64,000 bases of DNA from Morella rubra. Taxonomy: Eukaryota; Streptophyta; Magnoliopsida; Fagales; Myricaceae. The notes under the pieces are model-generated. The model did not search any database. It saw only the letters and a list, made by a program, of their open reading frames with translations, and was not told the DNA's origin. Below, in pieces: positions 46,306-58,661 of this stretch (position 1 is its first letter; every line of letters begins with the position of its first letter). The stretch is from contig CM025853.1 of NCBI GenBank assembly GCA_003952965.2, forward strand, positions 23,941,436 through 24,005,435, in the 5' to 3' direction. A program made the translations under genes and the position numbers.

Positions 46306-47057
46306 CATATTCATCCCGAGTGTGCAGTTCTCGGTCAGCCCGAAAGTGCAACTGCAAGGCCTGTTTTACTAGGAGTTTACAGGCTTGCCCCGATCATCCT
46401 TAGCCCTATATATTATACGTTATAACAGGTGGAACATACAAGGGAGGGGCACTACATCAATGATATAACAACGAATATAATCACATATGTGTAAATGTAG
46501 GAGAATTAAAGATATACGAAGAATATTAAAACTTCCCAGGTAGATAGCAAAAAGGCTCCCCGGGCATGCTTATTAAAGCTTCCCGGGTAGAGAGCAAAAA
46601 GCTCCCATCAGCATGCTTATTAAACTCTTCTCCGTATTAAAACAAAGGTCTTCAAAAATATCTCCCCGACCATGCAAAAACAAAGGTTTTCCTGGATTTA
46701 AATGAAATAATGCAAGGGGTTAAGAATAAAAGAAAGAAAGCACTAAAAAGGTAGATCCAAATACTAAGATCAAAATACTACAGTCACAACTGTAGAAACC
46801 GAAGCAAATACCAAAGAGCCTAATTACATTAAAATATTAGAGAAAATAAAAATCGAGTTAAATTAAGAAAAACCCTAACACAAGAGTCTTAAAAGTAGCT
46901 TAAAAGATTAGGGGTATCACAAAATAAAATCACCTATTTGAAAATTCAGAAGAAGTAAAGGTGTGCTAAGAATAAATTAAGCAAGAAAATTCCACGGAGT
47001 AATATTTATATTATCTCACATATATACCAACTAGGTGCAAAAGAGCTGGGTGTTACA

Positions 47058-47600
47058 AATTACTCTCTAACTCTTTTTATATTCCCAGAAAAATTGCTAA
47101 CCCAAGAAATATCACATTACTTTTGTCACCTAATGTTTTATTACTTGTGCCATTGAGTATGTAATTTAAGCTAAGGCTCAAATAAGAGAAAAAATGATCA
47201 AATTTATTTTTAATCCTTAAGTTTTGTTTCTCTTTTAAAAAATTTCCTTGAATTTTCAAAATAATTATAAAAGTCCTTAAATTTTAAACCCAAAAAAGAA
47301 AAATTATTTGGTTCTACTGTACAAAAAGTAACAAAAATGCCAATTATATGACGCGACATAATCAACTACCCACTAAATTAGATAAAACGAAATAAAATTA
47401 AACATAAAGCATACTAAATTTAAAATTTGAGAAGGAAAACAACAAAAAATGGAGAACTATAAAAAAAGATAAAAGATATAAAAAAAAAAAAAAAAGGGAG
47501 CAAAAGTAGAATGCTCTCGCTGCAGCCACGTCGCTAGTGCGGGTATCATGAGGTACCTTCGAGGCATTTTTTTAGAATTGAATAACCATTGCTAGTTGGC
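47058..47600. other. AT-rich spacer, nothing recognisable
   Basis: Long A-runs (47440-47500) and no supported gene or element end. Confidence 0.4.
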
Positions 47601-47887
47601 TATACAGTAATACAGATACAAACATGGTAGAAGATGTGGATACACATAATTTTACTTTGAGTTATTTCATCACTTTTGCAAGCGGGACTGTAGCTTGACA
47701 ATCAAGACTTCAGAAGTATACTGCACTTTCTATGACAGAGGTAGAGTTTATTGCAATAGTAGAAGCGACTAAATAGTTGCTATGAGCAAAAAAGCTCATA
47801 AGAGAACTTGGTTTCAAGCAATAAATACATGTGTTGTTTTGTGATAGCCAAAGTGATATTCATCTTGCTAAGAATTCCAGTTTCCAT
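47601..47887 (+). pseudogene. Copia RNase H fragment
   Basis: Plus-strand translation with several in-frame stops: FASGTVA then QSRLQKYTALSMTEVEFIAI, then ELGFKQ, then FCDSQSDIHLAKNS. This is the conserved C-terminal RNase H region of Ty1/Copia polyproteins (WQSRLQK...ALSTTEAEYIA...CDSQSAIHLAKN). It is cut off at 47887 by the CACTA terminus, and its continuation is not found on the other side of that element. Confidence 0.8.
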
Positions 47888-48360
47888 CACTACAAAAAAA
47901 CCAGCCTCTAGCAGCGGTCTATGACTGCTGCTAAAGGTAAAAAAATCGCTGCTAAACATTTAGCAGCGGTTTTTTAGCCGCGGTCTAGACCGCCGCTATA
48001 GCACCGCCGCAGTAGGCTATAGCGGCAGTTTTTGAGACCGCGAGTATAGACCAAACTATAGCAACTATAGCAGCGGTCTAGACCGCGGCTATAGAACCGC
48101 CTACCTATAGCGGCGGTCATGTAGCGGCGGTCTGGACCGCGGTTAAAAAATTGCTACCTATAGCAGCACTCATATAGCAGGCGGTCTAGCCCGCCGCTAT
48201 AGACCCGATACCTATAGCAACGGTCATATAGCGGCGGGCTAAACCGCCGCTATAGACCCGCTACCTATAGCGGCGGGCTAGACCGCCGCTATAGACCCGC
48301 CTACCTATAGTGGCGGTCATATAGCAGCGATCTAGACCGCTGCTATATACCCACAGCATA
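47888..48360. repeat. CACTA subterminal repeats, 3' end
   Basis: About 18 copies, in both orientations, of words such as TATAGCGGCGGTCTAGACCGCCGCTATAG; many are locally palindromic. These are typical binding repeats for TNPA-type proteins. Confidence 0.85.
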
Positions 48361-48604
48361 GTTTTTTTCCCTATAAATTAAAATTGCGTTTTTTTTTTCT
48401 ATAATTTCCTGTAATAATAATTTTATTACAAATTTTAATTTATTAATGCAAAAAGAGAAAAGTATAATAAAACAAAATATATTTTATAATTGACTAAATA
48501 ATGTCTTACAAGTTTTGGGACAAACACAAATTAGTTCTAAAAGTTTTCAGTAGTTTAAAAACTAACAAGTAATGACATTTAACAACAAACACAAAGTTCT
48601 TTAA

Positions 48605-50330
48605 TCCTTAGCAGCTTCAGCACTTTTACCTGCTCCAGCACTTTCTGCACCATCTACACTACCACTAACGCCTTCACCCTCACCATCAACATTATCTGCA
48701 ATTGCAATATTGAAAAATTAAGAAACAATAATGACATGAACAAAGATAAAAAAATAAATACAAACACAAGAGCTTAGTGCACACTTAAAATCAAATTAAT
48801 GGCAGTCTTCATTTATGTTAGTATCTTACCATCAAACGTTTTTCCGACTTGCACGAGATGATCTAGGAATTGATGGTGGAACTTGGTCGAGATTGAGATT
48901 GGCAACATTTTGGTCTTCACGCTGCTCCTACAAAAGTTAAACAAACAATTAATTAGGAAAATACATAAACAGAATCAATAGTGATTATGTGAGGGTGAAT
49001 AAAATTTCTACCCATGCTTTAGCCGTCATTTGGATTGTATGTTGAAGCGATGAAATCTTAGACTCCATAGCCTTCATTTTATCCTACATTTCCATCATTT
49101 CCTCATTATTAGAGGATGCAGGCTGAGTAGATATTCTGCTGGTGTTTGCAGAATAAGATGAAGGAGTTGGTCCTAGTCCAACGCCGCGAATGCGACCATG
49201 TCGTTCTGGACCAATAACTTGTGCATAGCGGTCAGATGGTGACCAACTGATGCTACCACCCATTGTAGATTGGCTCAAGGGTTGTGAAATTGTTAATTCA
49301 TTCATTTGAATCTCCTCCATTCGCTTCTGAAAGAATAGAACATACAGTTAAATTATGAATTAAAATTTGCACATTCAAATAAAAAATGATGTAATAGTGA
49401 CATACTATTTTCTCTGCTACATCTGGATTCATTGGAGACCCATCAGAACGTGAATGGACAGCTTTATACAACTCTGCTCGATCAATTATAACTTGTTTCT
49501 CTTTTTCCTGCATCACAAACACCATATAGTGATGAAATTTTAAATTACTTATAAGAATCCTAATAATAATACTATACATAAACAAAGTAATTAAGTACTA
49601 CATACCAACTCGTGAGCATGACGTGCAAAGCTCTTAGATCCTGCAGTGTGCACCGATGTTTGGAGTGATCAACTTTGTTTCCCGGCTTGACTTCGATGCT
49701 ACATTAATACCAAGACATTAAAATTAATAATAAGCTATATTCATGAAATCCATAATACAAAGAAATAATGTCATACCCGTCCTACATCAGAATACCAAAA
49801 ATCGACTAATTTGCAAAATTGCTCCAAATTAACGTCTGTTGGAGCATTACTTTTCACATATTGAGGCGTAAAGGCCTCATCAAAATATTTCTTTAAACTA
49901 CACTTGTAATTCCTCCATTTCTCTCCTAAATCTTTGAGGAACCAGCTCTTGACAATATCCCCCAATGGAGGCTCGGGGATTGTAAACCGTTTCTGCAAAA
50001 TATACCCCAAGAGTTAGGTGCGTCAATTATTAAACTTATATAAGTTGAATTTCAAGTACTATAAACAAAATTATGCATACCGTCATGATATCCAACAATC
50101 CTCCTTTATTGCCAGGGACTCTACGCCAATCTGCATCTAGGGGATTTGATTAGCAACACGGGCAACGCAACCCGTGAATTGGTTAAAAATGCCTCCTTCA
50201 TCACCTAAGGCTGCCCATTCTCATTGAACTGGGTGGGAATCCTTTGCCTCTTTCAAATTCCACACCTCAGTCATGCGCGTCCCACCACGCACTTTACGAA
50301 CTCGAGTATTTCTGCACATTTAACATGTGA
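48605..50330 (-). pseudogene. TNPA-like gene (plant Transposase_24, PF03004), decayed
   Basis: Exon-like frames on the minus strand. 50010-49771: FTIPEPPLGDIVKSWFLKDL, then KWRNYKCSLKKYF. 49585-49298: AELYKAVHSRSDGSPMNPD. 49320-49084: AQVIGPERHGRIRGVGLGPT. Small C-terminal exons near 48920 (NLDQVPPSIPRSSRASR) and 48700 (VDGEGEGVSGSVDG) complete it. These match the order of plant TNPA-type proteins (W/YK..KxxYF, HTRKDGS, VLGPERHGRVRGLG). Stops and frameshifts at 50150-50280 suggest it is inactive. TNPA-type proteins bind subterminal repeats. Confidence 0.75.
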
Positions 50331-50644
50331 AATTAAATTCACTAACAAATAACTAAAATTATCACTATTTTGGTTATTAACATACCAAGTGTTTCGTCAT
50401 CGTTCAAGGTTCATCATCTTTGAACGATCGTGGTGTATCTTGCTGTGATGGTGGCGTAGCTTGCTATGAGATGATGTAGGTGCTGTGATGAAGACGATAT
50501 AGTCCTGAACTTCTTCCTCGTCATTGTACCTACACAAAAAACTGTAGTAGTTGATTTTCAGTCTTCAAAATATATTTAATTAAGAGATAATTGAATTTCT
50601 AAAGAGATAATTGATTAAACAAATCGTGAAATTCACATACCATT

Positions 50645-50941
50645 TCATACGTCCTGAGGTATATCTAGTGTTGTTCCTTCCACATCATTTCTAAACCACG
50701 TCAAATCATCTTGTACATTCTCAGGGACTTGCTCAATGTTGAAATTGTAAGGCTCATTTTCACAATAGTCATCCACCTCGTCATCAAACATCTCACCATT
50801 ACCAGCATCAAACACATCTCTTGGTTTGGTCTTGACAACTACTTCCCAATTTGGATGTCTTTCATCAGATACGTAGTATACTTGAGATGCTTGTGATGCC
50901 AAGATGAATGGATCATCACTTAATCGCTCTCCAGTATGCAC
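50645..50941 (-). pseudogene. C-terminal (DUF4216-like) end of the CACTA transposase
   Basis: A 98-codon frame with RLSDDPFILASQASQVYYVS then NWEVVVKTKPRDVFD. This is the end of the DUF4216 region that follows tnp2 in plant CACTA transposases (DPFILASQAxQVFYVxD...W.VVxxTKPRD). The acidic tail is typical. The preceding part of DUF4216 (51000-51250) is broken. Confidence 0.75.
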
Positions 50942-51299
50942 TAAACGCGAAAAATTAACAAGTTCGAATCCAAACTCATCAACTTTATATCCCCTACCAA
51001 TAGTGTGTCAATCCAAGATTACACTATTTATAAATTTTAATAATCAAGCAATGCAAAACATTTTAAACATAACACATACAAGTCTCGAAACCAGTCACAA
51101 AATTCATCCCTATGCATCTTATCGATGACATAATCTGTGGTCGACTCCTACGGTTTCTTGCCTTCAATCGATCCTTATGCATTCTACACATGGACAATAA
51201 AACTAAAAAATTAATTCTATTCAGATATAAACATTCTCAATGAAATAGTTAATGTGTCTAACATCACTTACGTGCGAATTTGGAATTAACTCATCGCAA

Positions 51300-52795
51300 T
51301 TAAAAAGAATATATCGATGAGCTTGCATGCATGCCTTTCATATCAAGACGAACATAAGAGATTCCTCCCATAGTATCGTCTACATTTCTTGGGATCTATT
51401 AAAGATCGTTGGAACTGATTCTAAATATCTTGAACAAAAAGTTAAGCATTCATCTGCTATATATCCTTCAGCAATAGAGCCTTCAGGTGCGGCCGTATTG
51501 CGAACATAAGATTTGAAACGATGCATGCACCTACACAAACAATATTACATTTCAAAAAATAACACACATGCAAAGAAACGTACGTAACATATTTATAATA
51601 ATATTACCTCTCAATAGGATACATCCACCGAAGTTGAACCGGTCCACCCATCTTACATTCTGCAACTAGATGTACGACCAAGTGCACCATAACAGTAAAG
51701 AATGAAGGCGGAAATATCCTTTCAAGTTGACACAATGTTATATGAATTTGAGCCTCAAGTCGATCTAAGTCCTCTATCGTAATGTTTTGGAACAAATTTC
51801 TCTAAAGAAACATGACAATGAATTAAAGGAGAACAAATATTGCTTGGCAACGATCTTCGTATTGCAATAGGCATCAAATGCTGCATCAAGATGTGACAGT
51901 CATGACTCTTCAAACCTATGATATTACGTTGTTGAATTTGACACAACGTGATATGTTCGAAGCAAAACCATCCGATTTTCACATTCTTTATCACTTTTAG
52001 AAAGCCTTCTTTCTCCTCAGGAGTCATTGAGAAGCAAGCTGCAGAGAAATACACCTTTCCTGCAGGAGTGGTCTTTGGATGGAGATCATGTCTTATTCCC
52101 ATGCTTTGTAAGTCAAGACGTGCCTTATAGTTATCTTTTGTCTTCCCGTCCACATTTAACAATGTACCAATGATGTTGTCAACTACGTTATTATCCTTCC
52201 AATAAGGCAATGTAAAGAAAATACTTCGCTTCTTCCATACACTTGACTCAAAATGTTCAATGCCCTCTAGTTCCCTCAAAATGTCATCACCAATTAGCAA
52301 AGTGGGCGGTGGAGCCATTTCATAAGTACCGTCAAATGATCTTTGATTCTTTCTCCACCTATGATTTGATGGTAAGAACCGTCTATGCCCCATGTAGCAA
52401 AATTTCCTGTCATTATCTAGCCACCGTGACCACAATAACATGTCTAAGATGTCCTTTTGTACTCCATGACATGCAAGAGGAAAATCGTTAACTGTCCACA
52501 TCAATGCCGCACGTATTTTAAACATATCTTTCGAATCAATGTCATAAGTATCTAACCCAACATCCCACAATTCTTTTAACTCCAATATCAATGGCTTTAG
52601 ATATACATCTATCTTGAAAAAAGGAGATTTGGGTCCAGGAATAAGCAATGACAACATTAAAGATGAACGTTTCATGCACATCCAAGGAGGCAAGTTATAT
52701 GGCACCAATATCACTAGCCATGTACTATGACTAGTACTCATGTTCCCAAAAGGATTAAACCCATCAGCTGTTAACCCAAGCCTGACATTACAACA
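51300..52795 (-). pseudogene. TNPD-like tnp2 transposase (PF02992) with DUF4218, N-terminus missing
   Basis: Minus-strand translation starts within RLGLTADGFNPFGNMSTSHS. The 328-codon frame has LPPWMCMKRSSLMLSLLIPG, LKELWDVGLDTYD and ALMWTVNDFP, then the GLKSHDCHILMQHLMPIAIR segment entering DUF4218. A frameshift near 51800 moves to LERIFPPSFFTVMVHL and GPVQLRWMYPIER. A later stretch reads PEGSIAEGYIADECLTF. The ~300 N-terminal residues of a normal tnp2 protein are absent. Homology stops at ~52795, so it is a truncated copy. Confidence 0.88.
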
Positions 52796-53129
52796 TTAAC
52801 GCAAAATTTCATGCACATCCATTATATGGTACTAATAAATGCACAGGCCAAGCTATGACTTCTCATCGTTCGAAGGTTCATCATCTTCGAACGAAGGTTG
52901 CTGTGATGGATGGCGTAGGTTGCTGTGATGATGGCAGAGCTTGCTGTGATCGGCGTAGCTTGTTGTGATGAAGAGGATATAGTCCTGAACCTCTTCCTCG
53001 TCATTATACCTGCACAACAAACTGTAGTGATTGATATTCGAGAATCAATTAACCATAAAATATCCTTAATTTCCCTAAATAATATTTGTGCACGAACATA
53101 TTTCTTAAACAAAACAACATCACAAACCA

Positions 53130-55610
53130 AATTTCAACCAGATTATAATGCATGTTTAAAAGAAATGAATTAAACAGAGAGATATTTATCTTTATCTTTT
53201 AGCTAATTGGTTGAAGTGTCTAGACATTTCTTTGGTTTTCCAATTATTGTGGTAGTTCTCCTAATCCTAGATCTTACAATATGATGTTGAGTTTTTGTTC
53301 ATTCATATGCCATAGTTAACCTAGATTATGTGTATTGTGAGGTTTCATCACATAGTTTTAAAATGTAATTTCAGGATCTCAGCAATTTAATGGAACACTT
53401 AACTGAGCTGATTCTATTCTATATTTTCTTCTTTCTCTATTGCTTACCATACAACCTTTTGAATGTTTATTCTTCTTTTCTTTTTTTTTCTCCCAAATTA
53501 TGTTCTCTTGAAGAAACCTGAAAATAAAGCTTGGATTGTTCTCTCTTTCAGTATAGTTTTGTGAAAAATCAAAGTATCTTGTGTTTAGTTGTGTCTTTTA
53601 GTTTATGAGGTTCTCTGGGATACATGGTGAGGAACTGGTCTCATGACCAGGTACTGCAATTGTTACAGATACCAGGTGGGGATGCTCTTTGAAAATATGT
53701 CCATAAGGACCTTATCCTATTTATCCAATGTTGCATTCACTACAGAAGGGGGATATTTTCTTTGGACACCAAGTCCATCGCAGGTTATGAGGCATCCAAC
53801 CGAGGTTGCTATCTTTTCTTCATATAGCCTGTGTCAAAATAGGCTTCTAAGGGACCAGCTTAACATGATAGACCATGGGGATAACTAAACTACTCCTTAA
53901 AGTGATGGGTTTTCCGTTACTTGGCATTCTCGTGGTGTTGAATTGAAGTCACTTATATTTGTAGGCTTTATTTTGGTTTTCAATTATTGTGGTGATTTTC
54001 TTGATCCAAACATATAGGATTTTGATGGGAGTTTTCTTTAATTCATATATTATAATTAGAGCTTGGTTTGTGTACAATGTCAGGTTGTGTTTTATGTCGT
54101 TTAAAAATGTATTTCCAGGCTTTTTGGAAATGCTATGGAATGAGTCTAACTATGGCTGGTTCTATTCTATATTTTCTATTTTCCTGCTGCTTATCGTATG
54201 AACTTTTGAATTAAACAAAGAATATCACCAGGAAGTGATCTCAAAAGTTAAAAAAAATAAGATAAATATAGATCAACACATTAAACAACACAAACCTTGT
54301 CCTCCAATCTCCAACAAAAACCACAGAACCAACAACAGATAATAGTTACCCCTCCAATCTCCAATAAACTCCACAGAACCAACAACAAGTAATAGTTAGC
54401 CCTGCCCTCCGCCTTCCAACAAAACCACAAACTCCAATCTCCAATAAAAACCAACAAACAATAATAATAGTAATTGATAACCCCAAAGAAATAACTCGAG
54501 TATCAAGTTTGAGACTTTCATGTGCTATCTAGTAACTACAGAATTGAAGCTGAAAAAAATTCAAGCTTTTTTCTCCCTGCAAAAAAAGGAAAACAACTTC
54601 ATTACGTACCTTGGAAAAGTAATCTGCCTCAGAGAAACTGACTCTAGAGATTGAAGAAATAAGGGACACTGTTTTGATAAATGATGGAAGCAAGAAAAAA
54701 AAATGTTTTCAGGGCCAACTCCTAAACACATTTTCAGGGCCAACAGAAAAACAACAGAACTAATGCATCTACGAGAATTTCCCCTTTTTTCTATTTGCTC
54801 TTCAAATCTTTTAAACAAATGAAAAGAAAACCGAAGACAAGACCAGCTGAAGCCAATTCAAAACAAGCCCTAACCATTCAAGATTTATCATAGTTGAAGT
54901 CGAAATTACCTAGTTATAGAACTTCTCTTCCTTTACAGCAGCAGTACATCTCAATTTTCATGGAATGATCTTCTCAGGCCGCATGCACTGCAACAAAAAT
55001 TTGGCAATTAGAAGAGAAATAGGAAAACGAATGATCTTTCAAGACCCAGTCTAAGTGACAAGACCAAAAAAATTGGAAATACAAAAACAAGATGGCATAT
55101 ACAAGGGAAACAGAAAAAGATGGACAAGCAAAGCAAAGATTCACGTACCTCCTCTGTTGCACCGACTATCCACTTCTCTAATTCTGCTAGTCCAGATTTC
55201 ACATATTCCCCATTTGAAAATGCGCAACATTCACATCTCAGGAGTAGACTGCAACACCCACAACCAAAGAAAAAGAAAACCAACTCACTACACAAAGTTT
55301 TTATCATTCAAGAAGCATTTGTAACCATGCTTACCAATTTCAAAAAAAAAAACAAGTATATGCAGCGATTATAACCATGCTTACCTATTTCGAAATAACT
55401 TGTAATCCCCAAAATCATTGCTGGAGCTTCGAGGAAGAGGGCAGCGACGGTGAGGACAGTGACGGTAAGAGATAGAGACAGTGAGAAGAGGGCAGCGACT
55501 GTAAGATATAGGGAGAGCGATGAGACTTAGAGAGAGAGTTAGACGGAGAGCTAGGGCGCTGTGGACGATGAAGAGGAACTTAGAGATTTTTCAAAATTTG
55601 GGGAAAGTTC
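53130..55610. other. CACTA internal non-coding region with direct repeats
   Basis: Two related segments in direct orientation: 53225-53450 and 53960-54195 (TTTTCCAATTATTGTGGT..., ...TGGTTCTATTCTATATTTTCT). A ~65 bp duplicated unit around CTCCAATCTCCAA(C/T)AAA occurs at 54300-54420. A poly-T/poly-G tract lies at 55641-55671. A purine-rich leader (GAGGGCAGCGACGGTGAGGA) lies near 55440. A possible coding stretch at 53643-53888 is unassigned. The transposase promoter is expected near 55400-55600. Confidence 0.5.
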
Positions 55611-56379
55611 GGGAAGGGTACTTAGCAGGCGGGAAACGCACAGTTTTTTTTTTTTTTTGGGGGGGGGGGGGTGGTGGAGAAACGGTATACTATTATACCG
55701 TTTTACTTCAAAGCCTTTTTTTTCACCTTTTTTTAATAATAATTTATATTTTGTAGTTATGTGTTTTTAGTAATTAAAATCAGTTGTAAATTATAATAGT
55801 ATTTAAAAAATCTTTATATTTAGTATTAAATACATAGCATATTATTTTACACTCTTTTTATAACTAGTTGTATAATAATTTTAATTAAAATAATTTGATA
55901 GTAATAATATATAATACTTATAATTTAAAAGTATAATGCTTCTATATAACATTGCATGATTTGTTATGTGTTTATATATACATGATATGTACTTTAATTG
56001 CATAAGCTAATTTCATATATCTTTTTCTTTGAAATTAAATAATATGTCCTAATTAAATAGTCTTATATTACTAATATTCAAAATATATATGGTCATTATA
56101 AGTATGATAATAGACATTTTCTCAACTACTTAGATTTAGTCAATAAATATGCAATTACCATAATAACTATAGGTATACTTTAAAATATATCATACAACAA
56201 CTTCAATGTTTATAACACCCTCTCTAATTATATATTTTATTAAGTAGGTCATTTAAAATAAAATTTTTCAAATACATGAAAAAATAAAATTATATATTAA
56301 AAGGAATATAATAATATATAAAACAATTATTAACATTAAATAACTTAGAATTAATTTAAAAAAATTTATTTTCAGTTAT

Positions 56380-56914
56380 ACCTATAGCAGCGTTATGACA
56401 CAAACGCTGCTATAGGTATACCTTTAGCAACGTTTGTGTCTGCAAACGCTGCTAAAGGTCGGTAATATAGCGGAGGTCACTGTGACCGCCGCTATAGGTA
56501 ACAGTTCTTTCGCAGCGTTTGTGCAAAAACGCTACTCCAAAATAGACCTATAGCGGCAGTCACTATGACTGCCGCTATATTACTAGCCTTTAGCAGCGTT
56601 TGCAGACACAAATGCTGCTAAAAGCAGACATATAGCGGCGGTCACTGTGACCGACGCTATATTACCCACCTTTATCAGCATTTTGTTCCAAACGCTGCTA
56701 AAAAACAGACATGTTGCGGCCGTTACCAACCGCCGCTAAAAATAATATTTTTAGCGGTGTTTTGACAAAAAATGCCGCTATATTAGGTATATAGCAGCGG
56801 TCACTGACCGCCACTAAAGGTTATCATTAGCAGCGTTTTTGGGAAAATGCGGCAAAAAACACTCTTTGGCGCGGTTTTGTCGACCGCCGCTAAAGGTCTG
56901 TTTTTTTTGTAGTG
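56380..56914. repeat. CACTA subterminal repeats, 5' end
   Basis: About 20 copies of TATAGCGGCGGTCACTG, CAGCGTTTGTG and ACGCTGCTAAAG words in both orientations, leading to the terminus TTTTTTTTGTAGTG. The motif set differs partly from the other end (GCGTTTG words dominate here). Confidence 0.85.
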
Positions 56915-56917
56915 TCA

Positions 56918-58661
56918 CCTCATGCACCTCCTCTATCAAGTTTTTAACTTGATCCTCTTGGAATTTAGCCTGACCTGATAGGTGCCTCGCCTCGCCTTCC
57001 AAGAAGCCAATACGTTCCTCCTTTAAAGCTAAAGATTCTCGCAATTTACAATCATTTTCCTCAATACCAATTACGGAGTCTTCCAGGTTGGATACTTGGT
57101 CTTGAAGCACTAAGTTAGTATCCGACATTTGGGTTAGTGATATTTGCAAGGAATCTATGGTATTCTGAGCTTGAGCAATCAAGGCATGGGGTAAGTACTG
57201 CCACGGGCCGTGACAGCGTCCTTCTCATGTGTGATCTGGGTAACCACGGTATCATTCTCTTGTTTGGCCCGCACCTGGAAAGCTTGGAAGTCAGCGATGA
57301 GTTAGCAATAAGCTTGGAGAGCCTGATCAACCCAGGCCTCCGCCTCAGAGATCTTCAAGGTGTTTCTCACAGGAAGATCATCCGTCTCTAGCACTCTTCT
57401 TTATACTTCTTGGCTTCGCCCTCCTCATGCTCATAGCAGGCTGTTTGAACTTGAAGTGCTTGTTCCAGCTGCTCTATCTTTTCTAACAATTCCTTGGCCC
57501 CCTCAGCATGTTGAGCCTTTTTAAGATTATGAGCCTTTCGTAGACGAGGAGCATCCTTAGGCCATAAGGCACCGTAAGGCCTTCATCTTCCGCCAGATGT
57601 TGTTCTATTGGTTCCAATGGCTGCCTACTCCCTTTTAAGGGAGAAGCAGATTGCTCTAACAGTGGTTCAACATTTGTACTGCCATGCTTAAGTTCCTGAA
57701 CAATGGATTTGAGCCTTTCAACCTCTTTTTCGAGCTGTTCCTTCTCGCGCTACTCTATCAGAGACAATTGGAACTTAGCCAACTCTCGTTCTTTGTCGCA
57801 GGAAGCATCAATGGTTTGATGCAGGGCCACGACAGTCTAGTAGAAGAATATACAAAGACCAGGGACTAGATGAGACAGGTACAAGTGGAATTACAAGGGA
57901 AAAGAATACGATTAAAGTGAGATCACCCCAAACTTTGCGAGAAAATGGGCGGCAGTAGGAATTATACTCTTGGGATGAGGCGGATGAGGCAAAAGCTCAG
58001 CTAGGAAAAATTCTCATAAGCGAGCTATGGGATCTGAAAACCAAGCTGTCAGCCTATCAGAGATACCTTCACCTTGAGGAACAAAGGGAGGGGACCCGGC
58101 TGGGTCTGATCCAATATAGGTGGTTCCTTGAGTAAGTCCCATGAAATTTGGGATTAATGATTCGGAAGGGCTAGGAGCTCGAACCCTACCACCTTTTTGG
58201 ACCTCTGAAATGATAATACTCGAACCCTGCTTGGGTACAAGAGGAGAGGTCGCATGCTTCCTCTCCACATGGGGCTCATTGGGAGGGGCTTTGAGACTCT
58301 TTCGTTTCGATTGAGAAGACACCTCTTGCAAATCTTTCATTTTAAGTTGAGGGCTATTTCTGCTGGATTCCTCTTTCGAAGTCCCTTCGAGGAGCCTGAG
58401 GAAGAAGATAGAGAAACAAAAGCCTAGCCGGAGGGGTAAGCCGGAGAAGGAAAAGGAAAAGATCGAAGAGGTGTCCCATGAGTGCACCATGGTCGACAAA
58501 TAAAAGTAGGGACTCCGAAACAAATGGGAAATAGGAAGAAACAACATATAAATACCTAGGGTGGTGACTGGAGTTGCTGGTCGCTTGGACCGGAAGAATT
58601 TTTCAATGTTATGTGGTGCCAAAGCTATGGTCAGTAAATCATGATTGCTCGCAGGCGTCAT
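56918..58661 (-). pseudogene. Gypsy-type-transposon-domain protein relic with coiled coil
   Basis: Minus strand. 58661-58014: LLTIALAPHNIEKFFRSKRP, a possible donor after TPVTTLG, then a Ser/Pro-rich stretch (GRVRAPSPSESLIPNF). 57182-56920: a strong coiled coil (LQDQVSNLEDSVIGIEENDC...LRESLALKEERIGFLEGEAR). Layout resembles plant 'putative gypsy type transposon' (PF04195) proteins: N-terminal domain, low-complexity linker, C-terminal coiled coils. It is broken by stops between 57330 and 57900 and cut at 56914 by the CACTA end. Family assignment is by layout only. Confidence 0.4.

Larger units (their letters stand above)
43340..47057 (+). mobile_element. Probable solo LTR of a large Gypsy (Tekay/Del-like) element
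   Basis: Starts TGTCACGTCCCGTGC and ends ...GGGTGTTACA, so TG...CA with the TGTCAC/GTTACA style common in Tekay/Del-type Gypsy LTRs. It has no coding frames over 3.7 kb, a TATAAATAG promoter-like box at ~45798, and internal minisatellites. The flanking 5-mers (GAATA / AATTA) do not match, so the target duplication is not confirmed and the boundaries remain tentative. No internal region or second LTR is in the window. Confidence 0.45.
47888..56914 (-). mobile_element. CACTA (En/Spm-type) DNA transposon, 9.0 kb
   Basis: Terminal inverted repeats CACTACAAAAAAAC-C (47888) and, from the other end, CACTACAAAAAAAACAGACC (56914). Both ends are packed with subterminal repeats around TATAGCGGCGGTC. 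Two transposase genes lie on the minus strand: TNPD-like tnp2 (52795-51300, plus a DUF4216-like part) and TNPA-like Transposase_24 (50330-48605). Flanking triplets do not match (CAT left, TCA right). 53130-55600 is non-coding apart from weak frames and would hold the promoter. Confidence 0.9.
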
